A stretch of DNA of 49,806 nucleotides from Lachnospiraceae bacterium (lineage in GTDB: Bacteria > Bacillota > Clostridia > Lachnospirales > Lachnospiraceae). The DNA is taken from positions 1 to 49,806 of the forward strand of contig CAAGJU010000372.1 of NCBI GenBank assembly GCA_900770225.1, written 5' to 3'. Below are positions 43,034 through 49,806 of this stretch, piece after piece. The notes under the pieces are model-generated. The model did not search any database. It saw only the letters and a list, made by a program, of their open reading frames with translations, and was not told the DNA's origin. The translations under genes and the position numbers were made by a program. Numbering within the stretch: the stretch's first letter is position 1; every line of letters starts with the position of its first letter.

Positions 43034-43174
43034 ATGGATGGTTTCATCTTTGGGTTTTTACTGGTTAGGACGGTCGAGTGGTGCATCACAATGGATATTA
43101 AAATTGCCCGCTTCATCATTTCGGTAATTCGTTCTGCCATAAACAGCCAACACCAACGTGAAACAGAGCGTTAA
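43034..43174 (+). CDS. Small hydrophobic peptide, 46 residues
   Basis: ATG 43034 with GAGAGGAG 11 bases upstream; TAA at 43172-43174. The peptide begins MDGFIFGFLLV, has a second hydrophobic patch (IARFIISVI) and a polar tail ending ETER. It follows a CCTCTAnnTAGTG motif exactly like the sigma-factor gene does. Could be a membrane microprotein, a leader peptide, or chance. Bases 43175-43389 hold the second motif copy, a four-codon ATG frame after AAAGGAGAG, a TGGCACA/TGTGCCA dyad (about 43323-43342) and a degenerate CGGGACG dyad. Confidence 0.4.
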   Translation: MDGFIFGFLLVRTVEWCITMDIKIARFIISVIRSAINSQHQRETER

Positions 43175-43261
43175 GACGTTTGCCGCGGGCCATCGGGCGA
43201 TAGAACTGATAAATTTTGAGAAAAATATTCGGCAGTTATGAACCCGTTTCGTCTAGTGGCC

Positions 43262-43274
43262 CCTCTATCTAGTG
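43262..43274 (+). promoter_or_regulatory. CCTCTAnnTAGTG motif, copy 2
   Basis: CCTCTATCTAGTG followed by AAAAGGAGAG, about 200 bp upstream of the second CAP lipoprotein. Confidence 0.45.
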
Positions 43275-43344
43275 AAAAGGAGAGAAACAGGCATGAATCA
43301 GTAAAGCGCGTGTAGTCGCTGATGGCACATATGCTTGTGCCACG

Positions 43345-43365
43345 TCGGGACAGCATTCGCCCCGA
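43345..43365. promoter_or_regulatory. Degenerate CGGGACG dyad upstream of the second lipoprotein
   Basis: TCGGGACA-GCATT-CGCCCCGA: same 7-5-7 geometry with mismatched arm positions; 25 bp before the -35 box at 43390. Confidence 0.4.
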
Positions 43366-43389
43366 ATGTATTAAAGATAATAAATTATC

Positions 43390-43417
43390 TTGACACGAGA
43401 AATAAATAAGTTAGAAT
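43390..43417 (+). promoter_or_regulatory. Sigma-A-type promoter of the second CAP lipoprotein
   Basis: TTGACA (43390-43395), 16-base spacer, TAGAAT (43412-43417). The cleanest housekeeping promoter in the window. Confidence 0.75.
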
Positions 43418-43470
43418 GTAGTTGTAACAAATATCTTAAACCGAGAAATAAAAAAGGAAGGATGGTAAAT

Positions 43471-46400
43471 ATGACCAACACAAACACAAACAAGAAGTTC
43501 AAGAACACCGCTGTAGCAATCACAACAGGTCTGCTCGCAGCATCTATGAGCGCATGCTCTTTTGGAAACAAGTCCATTTCGACGGCTTCTCCGGAAGCAA
43601 GCATGACGCCGAGAGCGTCTGTAGCTCCGGTAGAAACTGCCAAGCCGACTGCTTCTCCGGAAGCCTCCAGCAAGCCTTCGGTGTCTGAGGGTGCTAAGGC
43701 AGATAATTCGTCTGTTTCTTCCGGAACCGCTAAAGTTTCTAATGGACGTGCACGTTCTACAGGTTCGAAGGCAGTTAATGTTTCCTCGAAGAGCGGATCT
43801 AATTATGTTGATCCGTTTGTGGAAGAGAAGAACGCTTGCTCTGCAACGTGGGGAACGTGGGTAGAAGGCACTGGATGCACATGGCCCGTTAGCGGTGGCG
43901 GTTCTTCCACTGTAAAGAAGGAAGAGTCCAAGTCGTCTGATCCGGTAGTTGATGAGCTTGCGATTCTTCGCTCCAATGTAGAAAAGGCAACGCAGGCTCT
44001 TGCAAATGCAATTACGACTCGCGACAATGCTGTTGCTGCTCGCGAGAGTGCAGAGAAGGCTCTTAGCGAGGCTCGGTCTACGCTTCTGACGTCCAAGGAG
44101 ACTATGGAAGCACGCAAGGCTGCGCTTGCACAGGCTGAATCGCTGCTTACAATCGCCAACACGAATCTGGAAAACATCCAGACACAGTATGAAGAAGCCG
44201 TTTCTGCGGCAAAGGCAGAATACGACAAGACTATGGCGCAGGCCGCTCTTGAACGCGATGGCGCGCTGAATGAAAGTGCATCCGTTTATGCGCAGGCTGT
44301 AGCTGATGCGGATTCTGTATTCAATGACAAGGTTGCTTCGCTGCAGTCTGAATATGATTCTGCGGTTGCTGTTGCGGAAGAGATTCGCAAGGGCGAGTAT
44401 GCTGATGCGGATACAGCTGTGGCTCAGGCAAAGGCCGATGCGCTGACAGTCTACACAAACGCTGTTACTGAAGCTGAGAACGTCCGCAAGCAGACAATTG
44501 CCGATGCGGTTGCTGCGCATAATCTGAAGCTGGAAGAAGCTAAGTCTGCATATGATGCTGCCGTTGAGACCGCCAAGAACGATCCTGAATATAAGGCCGC
44601 ATGTGATGCGCTGGATGAAGCTATTCAGACGCAGTCCGATGCTATCGCAGCAAAGCAGGAAACTGCGCAGGCGCTTACGGATGCAAACGCCGCTCTTGAA
44701 ACCGCTCAGTCTGAAAAGGCAGCTGCTGATGCTCTGGTCGATGAGACGAAAGAAGCTCATGACGCAAGCGTTGAGGTGCTGAACGAAGCGAATGCAAAGC
44801 TGGAGAAGGCCGAAGCTGTTCTGGCATCCAAGACGGGTGATCGTGATGTGGCAAAGGCTGCTGTTGCAGAAGCACAGGCAGCTGTTGCTAAAGCGCAGGA
44901 TAATCTGAACACTGCCAACACTGAGTTGGATACGGCTAATCAGGCGCTTGAAACCGCGAAGACGCGTCTTGCTGATGCACAGACCGCGATTGATACCGCG
45001 CAGAAGGCTGTTGATGACGCACAGGCAAAGATTAACGAGGGCGTTCTTGGATTCTATCAATCCATGGCTGAGTCTGATCCGGTTGGCACAAAAAATGCGA
45101 TCACCATTCTGAACAATGCAGCGACAACGGATAAGTTGTCCGACAATCTCAAAACGAGAATCGGAGCAACGGGTGACACGACGTCACTTGAAAATGTCAA
45201 GAAGGCGCTTGGATTCCTTGCCACCGGAAACAAAATGATGACAACGGATAACAATAATCCGGGGCTTTCCGACTGGCGTATCACCAATACGATGATGGCT
45301 TCTGCTCAGGCTCATACAAACGCTGAGGTCGATGCAGCTGGACATCTTAGACTTACCAATCCTGACGCAAACAGTGCGCTCTTTGACGGCGTGGCAATTG
45401 CAAACACAGGGGAAATTTCCGAATGGGGATATGGCGATGAACCGTATCGTGCATGGTATACCGAAGAGAAACGGGTTTGGGATTACAAGCAGCAGTATAA
45501 GGCCGAAAATGGCAAAGAGCCGACCGATGAAGAAGTAGCAAAGGCGCTGAACATCGGTATTGGCTGGGTTCAGACTGGCCATTATCAGATGATTATCAGC
45601 GGCTATAAGTACGTTGGTCTAGGCTACAACAACGATAGATCAATCAACAGCTGCAGGGATACGGCTGTGCAGAACTTTGGCGATCTTGATTTCGAGAAAA
45701 CCGATTCTGGCACCGTTTGGGAGAAGTCGTATTCCATTGACGAGTATCGTGCGCTGTTCGACGCTTATTACAATTCCGTCATGCAGGCGCTGACGGATGC
45801 GCAGGCAGACCTTACTGCAAAGCAGAATGCGCTCGCCGAGCTCCAGAAAACTAACGGTCTTACGGCGAAAGAGTCGCAGGCTATCGCAGACGCTACGGCC
45901 GCTGTCGAGGCTGCACAGGCACAGTACAACACCGTAAGCGCTACTCTTACTGATGCTGTGAACACGCTGGCAACCGCTGAGGGCGCCGTAACCGTGGCGC
46001 AGGGCGATGTAGATACCGCCACTACCGCGCAGACCGATGCTGCTACCGCCGAATCCAATGCGCAGACCGCGCTTACCGATGCACAGGCTGATGCTAGTGC
46101 AAAGGCTGATACCGTCACAGAAAAGACTGACGCTGTAACTGCTGCCGAAACCGCAGATGCAGAAGCCGCCGATGCTGTAACAGAAGCTAATCAGGGTGTA
46201 ACGGATGCTACTGAGAAGCGCGACAATCTTGCTAATGCCGCTGCTGAAGCAGTGCGCAAGGCTGATGACGCGGTCAAGGACGCTGAGAACGCTACTGATG
46301 TCGAGGACGCTACCGCGCAGGCTAACGAAGTCTATGACGCTTCCGTTGCGGATGCGAAGAGCACGCAGGATGCCGCTGACGCTAGCGCAGATGCTGAAGG

Positions 46401-47007
46401 CGCAAGCGCAAAGGCTGAAGCCGACAAGAAGTATGGCGCTTCCGAAGCTGACGCAAAGTCCAATCTTGATGCCGGTACCGCTGATGCGCAGAACGTCCAT
46501 GATGAGGCTGTATCCGATGCCGCTGACGTCAAGAAGGCCGCTGATGATGCCGCTAATGCAGAGTATGCGCAGAAGGATGCTGAAGCGCAGAACGTACGTG
46601 ACACTGACAGCGCAGTCGTTATCGCTGATGCCAAGAAGTATCAGGCAGAGGAAGATGTGAATGTTGCGCAGAGTGACGTGAACAACGCACAGAGTGCAGT
46701 AGACGCTTCCGAAACAGATGTCACGAACGCAACGAAGGCTGAAGCAGACGCACAGCAGAATCTGGCGGATGCCGAAGAAGCAGAGCAGATCGCGCAGGAT
46801 GTTGTTGACAAGTGCCAGGAGAATCTGGATGCCGCAAACGAAGCGCTCGACGCAAAGCTCCCGAAGACGGAAGACACCGCTTCCGAAGCTGATCAGATTG
46901 CTGACGCAGTCGTCGATCAGGTCAAGGAAAGCACTTCTTCTGAGACTTCCGAGCCGACTGTAACAATCGACTACGATAGCAACACTATCTTCGTCGAACA
47001 GAACTAG
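43471..47007 (+). CDS. Giant coiled-coil lipoprotein with central CAP domain, paralogue
   Basis: A 1178-residue paralogue of the protein at 3880. Lipobox-like AASMSAC with Cys29, Ser/Thr/Pro/Lys-rich linker, the same Cys-Trp module (CSATWGTWVEGTGCTW, Cys123 and Cys136), then Ala-rich coiled coil. The Ig-like domain of the other copy is absent. The CAP domain (about 590-760: WRITNTMMASAQAHTNAEV; YRAWYTEEKRVWDY; TGHYQMIISGYKYVGLGY) again splits the coil. The second coil is very repetitive, with many short ADA.. units, and ends in TVTIDYDSNTIFVEQN, with no sorting signal. ATG 43471 is chosen because GGAAGG lies 9 bases upstream; ATG 43462 touches that site. Role unknown; probably a long surface stalk. 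Confidence 0.85.
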   Translation: MTNTNTNKKFKNTAVAITTGLLAASMSACSFGNKSISTASPEASMTPRASVAPVETAKPTASPEASSKPSVSEGAKADNSSVSSGTAKVSNGRARSTGSKAVNVSSKSGSNYVDPFVEEKNACSATWGTWVEGTGCTWPVSGGGSSTVKKEESKSSDPVVDELAILRSNVEKATQALANAITTRDNAVAARESAEKALSEARSTLLTSKETMEARKAALAQAESLLTIANTNLENIQTQYEEAVSAAKAEYDKTMAQAALERDGALNESASVYAQAVADADSVFNDKVASLQSEYDSAVAVAEEIRKGEYADADTAVAQAKADALTVYTNAVTEAENVRKQTIADAVAAHNLKLEEAKSAYDAAVETAKNDPEYKAACDALDEAIQTQSDAIAAKQETAQALTDANAALETAQSEKAAADALVDETKEAHDASVEVLNEANAKLEKAEAVLASKTGDRDVAKAAVAEAQAAVAKAQDNLNTANTELDTANQALETAKTRLADAQTAIDTAQKAVDDAQAKINEGVLGFYQSMAESDPVGTKNAITILNNAATTDKLSDNLKTRIGATGDTTSLENVKKALGFLATGNKMMTTDNNNPGLSDWRITNTMMASAQAHTNAEVDAAGHLRLTNPDANSALFDGVAIANTGEISEWGYGDEPYRAWYTEEKRVWDYKQQYKAENGKEPTDEEVAKALNIGIGWVQTGHYQMIISGYKYVGLGYNNDRSINSCRDTAVQNFGDLDFEKTDSGTVWEKSYSIDEYRALFDAYYNSVMQALTDAQADLTAKQNALAELQKTNGLTAKESQAIADATAAVEAAQAQYNTVSATLTDAVNTLATAEGAVTVAQGDVDTATTAQTDAATAESNAQTALTDAQADASAKADTVTEKTDAVTAAETADAEAADAVTEANQGVTDATEKRDNLANAAAEAVRKADDAVKDAENATDVEDATAQANEVYDASVADAKSTQDAADASADAEGASAKAEADKKYGASEADAKSNLDAGTADAQNVHDEAVSDAADVKKAADDAANAEYAQKDAEAQNVRDTDSAVVIADAKKYQAEEDVNVAQSDVNNAQSAVDASETDVTNATKAEADAQQNLADAEEAEQIAQDVVDKCQENLDAANEALDAKLPKTEDTASEADQIADAVVDQVKESTSSETSEPTVTIDYDSNTIFVEQN

Positions 47008-47035
47008 CCACTTCCTACCGTCTTTTCCTCGGTTT

Positions 47036-47073
47036 GCCCGGACTCCATAGGGGTTCGGGCTTTGTTGTTTTTT
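47036..47073 (+). terminator. Terminator of the second CAP lipoprotein
   Basis: GCCCGGACTCC (47036-47046) pairs with GGGGTTCGGGC (47050-47060), two wobble pairs, followed by TTTGTTGTTTTTT. Confidence 0.82.
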
Positions 47074-47114
47074 GCGTTGGCATATCTGCATGAAAGCGGG
47101 TGTGCAGAACAGGG

Positions 47115-47131
47115 TATAAAACACGTATAAT
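47115..47131 (+). promoter_or_regulatory. ACGTATAAT promoter of the sigma-factor gene
   Basis: ACACGTATAAT with TATAAT at 47126-47131; no good -35. The GAAAGCGGGTG word (47093-47103) shared with the class B sortase promoter lies upstream, here 10 bp further away. Confidence 0.5.
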
Positions 47132-47165
47132 AGCCGTGAAGATAGACCTTTTCTTGAATATTTAC

Positions 47166-47178
47166 CCTCTATATAGTG
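47166..47178 (+). promoter_or_regulatory. CCTCTAnnTAGTG motif, copy 3
   Basis: CCTCTATATAGTG in the leader of the sigma gene, just before AAGGAGGAG. Confidence 0.5.
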
Positions 47179-47198
47179 AAGGAGGAGATTTTTGCTTT

Positions 47199-49661
47199 AT
47201 GGAGATCGACAAACTGGCAGGGCTGCTGAATCGCGCAAAACAGAACGATGATGCGGCCATCAACGAGCTGTACGGGCAGATTCATAGCCTGATCTGGTTC
47301 TGGGCGCGGAAAGTGGTGAAGTCGGATGATGATGCGGATGAAGTAACGCAGCGCACACTCATCACCACATTCCGCAAGCTCGATATGATCCAGAATCCGG
47401 ACGCGTTCTTAGGCTGGCTGAAGACCACAACGATGCGGCAGGCCAAGGACTACATGCTCGAAGCACATAACCGCTACGACATCAGCTTTCATGATGCAGG
47501 TGACAGGGATGATGAAGGAAACGAATCAGACTATGATCCGGCGGCAGAAGGGCTGGAATATAATCCGGCGGAAGCGCTTGACGATAAGGTAAAGAAGGAA
47601 GTATTGGGCGGCATTCTCGATGCACTGCCATCCGATCAGCGCCTTGTCGTGAACATGTTCTGGTTTGATAACATGACCTCTCGCGCTATTGCGGAAGAGC
47701 TTGGATGCAGTGAGAACACCATTAAGAGTCGATTGAAATATGCCAAAGCAAAAATAAAAGACAAGGTGGAAGAGTACCAGAAGAAAACAGGCGAAAAGCT
47801 GTACAGCGTATCTCCGATTGCGATTCTGCTGTGGCTCTACAAGGATGCTGAAAAGAGCGAGATCACGAAGATTCCGTGGGGAGCTGAAGCATATCCTGCG
47901 CTGGAACAGACGTACCATGTGCGCCCCGATGTTCCGTCCGGCGCTAACCATTCCGGCGGAAACAGTGGGAGCGGAGACTCCGGCGCGTCCGGTTCTGGTG
48001 GCGCTGACAGCGGAAGCGCGGGATCATCCGGCGCAAATAGCGGTGCAAGCGCACAGGCATCAAGCGCAAGTTCCGGAAGCGCAAGCACTGCAGGTACCAG
48101 CGCAACAGGGACCAGCGCCGCAAGCGCATCAACAGCCGCCGCAGCAAGCGCAGGTGCGGCGGGCGCATCCGCCGCAGCGCATACCGCGGGCGCTGGCATT
48201 CTGTCCGGCGCAGTAGGCAAAGCGCTGATCGCCGCTGCGGTAGTCGCGGGTGTCGGAGGCGCGGCCGTCGGTGTATCGCGCATCAGCCAAAGCGAATCGG
48301 GATCATCCGCGCAGGGCGGCAACAGCGCAGTGAGCGAAAGCGCGGACGGCGCAGTGGATGGAAGCGCATCGGGTGGATCATCCGCGCCACTGCCGGAAGA
48401 CGGAAAGATACTCAGCGAAGATTACCTTAATAAGATCGGCGCAGATGTGGTAAATACTGACGCGGCGGGCATCGGTATGTCGTTGAATAGCTATTATGAA
48501 TATACGTATCAAACAGCCTATGAAATGTTCGGGTTTGGCAGCACCTGGTGCAGCGCTGATCCATATGCATTGAGTTATCCGACGCCGGCAATCTTGGTTG
48601 TCGATTCGCTTGGCGCGGGCAATAAGTTTGGCATAATGGATTATGACGGCAATCTTCTTCAGGATTATCAGATCGATAGCATTTACTATGATACCGTAGT
48701 AGAACACTATATCGAATATGTGGATGGGGTTGCATACCTGGTAAATTCAGATTATTCGCGTGGAGAACCTTTGGGCGATGGATTTGGCGGCGACAATATT
48801 TCATTATTCGTCAAGAACGGAGAACCCGTATACGCAGCGAGTGGATCAACAGAAACAAGCCCATATCAGAACACGACCGGGCGCAGATTCATTGCGCAGG
48901 TGATTGATGACTCAAATAATGTAATTGGCTATGCGATGGTTGATACGGATAACAGTGTGACTATGCTGCCGAACGATGGAACGCCAATCAGGTATGCTAC
49001 ACCAGGTTATCCGCTGACTGAAGGCATGTCTGATGCTGAATACATTTCCAAAAACGCTTGGACTTGGAGCGACTGGTATTCAACGTTTGCTAATGGAATT
49101 GTGACTATGGCTGACAATGAATACCATTATGCATTCTGGAATGCAGACACGAAGTCCTATCTGACAGGATATGATTATGATGTGGTAACTTACTTCAACG
49201 AAGGAATCTGTACTGCTAAGAAAGTCGGGGGTGGATGGGGATTTATTGACCGTACAGGCAAAGAGCTTTCTGATTTTACATACAGGTACATGTCTCCTGT
49301 ATCAAACGGCAAAGTGTTTGTCTGGGATGATGACGGCGTAAAGATTCTGGATATCTCGAAAGCGCTGCGGAATGCAGGATATACAGTCGAAACTGAACCA
49401 AGCACAAAAGCATCCGCTGATACGTCAACGGTAGAAAGCGCAAGTACGCCAGTGCCGCAAACAGTCACCGTGCTGGTCGACAAGCTGAACATCCGCACGG
49501 AACCGTCTACTAGCGCCGAATCCGTCGGTCACGCTGAGCGCGGCGCTGTATATGAATATACGGATGCCGTTGTAAGCGATGGCTATGTATGGTATCACCT
49601 TGCAGACGGCAACTGGATAGCGGATCAAGGCGGAGAGTGGCTGTCGGTATCAGGGTATTAG
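47199..49661 (+). CDS. Membrane-spanning ECF-type sigma factor with WG-repeat and SH3b sensor domains
   Basis: An 820-residue fusion. Residues 1-90 are sigma region 2 (DADEVTQRTLITTFRKLDM; AFLGWLKTTTMRQAKDY), and about 145-195 are region 4 with a helix-turn-helix (LPSDQRLVVNMFWF; IAEELGCSENTIKSRL). A long Ser/Gly/Ala tract (about 245-345) leads to a single membrane helix (GKALIAAAVVAGVGGAAVGV). The outside part has WG-like units (KFGIMDYDGNLL; GGGWGFIDRTGKEL) and ends in an SH3b domain (KLNIRTEPSTSAESVGHAERG; YVWYHLADGNWI), which usually binds peptidoglycan. This would join surface sensing to promoter choice in one chain. ATG 47199 follows AAGGAGGAG. No separate anti-sigma gene is visible. 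Confidence 0.88.
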   Translation: MEIDKLAGLLNRAKQNDDAAINELYGQIHSLIWFWARKVVKSDDDADEVTQRTLITTFRKLDMIQNPDAFLGWLKTTTMRQAKDYMLEAHNRYDISFHDAGDRDDEGNESDYDPAAEGLEYNPAEALDDKVKKEVLGGILDALPSDQRLVVNMFWFDNMTSRAIAEELGCSENTIKSRLKYAKAKIKDKVEEYQKKTGEKLYSVSPIAILLWLYKDAEKSEITKIPWGAEAYPALEQTYHVRPDVPSGANHSGGNSGSGDSGASGSGGADSGSAGSSGANSGASAQASSASSGSASTAGTSATGTSAASASTAAAASAGAAGASAAAHTAGAGILSGAVGKALIAAAVVAGVGGAAVGVSRISQSESGSSAQGGNSAVSESADGAVDGSASGGSSAPLPEDGKILSEDYLNKIGADVVNTDAAGIGMSLNSYYEYTYQTAYEMFGFGSTWCSADPYALSYPTPAILVVDSLGAGNKFGIMDYDGNLLQDYQIDSIYYDTVVEHYIEYVDGVAYLVNSDYSRGEPLGDGFGGDNISLFVKNGEPVYAASGSTETSPYQNTTGRRFIAQVIDDSNNVIGYAMVDTDNSVTMLPNDGTPIRYATPGYPLTEGMSDAEYISKNAWTWSDWYSTFANGIVTMADNEYHYAFWNADTKSYLTGYDYDVVTYFNEGICTAKKVGGGWGFIDRTGKELSDFTYRYMSPVSNGKVFVWDDDGVKILDISKALRNAGYTVETEPSTKASADTSTVESASTPVPQTVTVLVDKLNIRTEPSTSAESVGHAERGAVYEYTDAVVSDGYVWYHLADGNWIADQGGEWLSVSGY

Positions 49662-49730
49662 GCGAGCGAAAGGGGCTGCGAAAACGGGAGCTTGCTGATA
49701 AAGTAAGCTTCTGAATGCACCGCAACGACC

Positions 49731-49769
49731 AAAAATCCCAGTTGGAAACATTCCGACTGGGATTTTTGT
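49731..49769. terminator. Bidirectional terminator after the sigma gene
   Basis: A 17-bp stem (49731-49747 with 49751-49767, one wobble pair) with ACA loop; the stem has five As on one side and five Ts on the other, so it can act on both strands. Confidence 0.92.
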
Positions 49770-49806
49770 TAGATTTCCATGAAATAGCGCAATAAAGCCT
49801 GATTAT

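Noticed and set aside
43880..47007. CRISPR-like or tandem DNA repeat array in the Ala-rich coding DNA
   Set aside because: The repetition follows coiled-coil codons; units are neither equal in length nor identical.
1..49806. tRNA or rRNA genes
   Set aside because: No cloverleaf with a GGTTCRA-type arm or ribosomal motif was noticed; the GGTACC-like words near 7937 belong to the T-box.

Overview
The window looks like a chromosomal stretch of a low-to-mid GC Bacillota, most likely an Erysipelotrichaceae-type genome (inferred from gene style: a DnaI-like helicase loader next to pfkA and pyk, AGGAGG ribosome sites, a T-box leader, class B and C sortases, VaFE/SpaA surface proteins). TGA is used as a stop. 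About 3.7 kb of housekeeping DNA on the left is followed by about 46 kb of accessory DNA.

Layout. 1-3.7 kb: 3' end of a DnaI-like ATPase, pfkA, pyk and a metallo-beta-lactamase-fold hydrolase. 3.7-7.5 kb: a giant coiled-coil lipoprotein with a central CAP domain. 7.7-9.8 kb: a T-box riboswitch whose target gene is missing, with a DDE insertion sequence starting about 12 bp after its terminator. 9.8-16.1 kb: two unrecognised proteins, a ~400-bp non-autonomous IS200/IS605-like element holding a structured non-coding region with its own promoter, then long gene-poor DNA dense in GCGCA words that contains three ATAGCGCATA repeats beside a nested inverted repeat (candidate replication origin), and two small genes. 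16.1-22.8 kb: an element-type backbone: secreted EndA/NucA-like nuclease, unknown small proteins, RusA-like resolvase, and a type IA topoisomerase with three C-terminal repeats.

22.8-42.9 kb: a large surface-fibre locus. Operon 1 is backbone pilin, class C sortase, second pilin and a 1949-residue adhesin, joined by short overlaps after the sortase. A separately promoted class B sortase and a 2994-residue SpaA/VaFE fibre with a degenerate subtilisin domain follow. None of the four sortase substrates has a canonical LPXTG; they fall into two distinct C-terminal signal classes, matching the number of sortases. 43-49.8 kb: a small hydrophobic ORF, a second CAP/coiled-coil lipoprotein paralogous to the one at 3.9 kb, and a membrane-spanning sigma factor with external WG-type and SH3b domains.

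Regulatory words recur across the accessory DNA: a 21-bp dyad TCGGGACG-N5-CGTCCCGA, an unusual promoter word TTTGCAnnACGTATA(A/C)T, CCTCTAnnTAGTG near the lipoprotein and sigma genes, and GGCGAACAnAAnGCAAAC upstream of the two fibre operons. These suggest one co-regulated mobile unit, possibly sensed at the surface by the transmembrane sigma factor; that link is inference. No relaxase, integrase or secretion ATPase is visible here, so the kind of element (integrated plasmid, ICE or IME) is not settled. No tRNA, rRNA or CRISPR array was seen.
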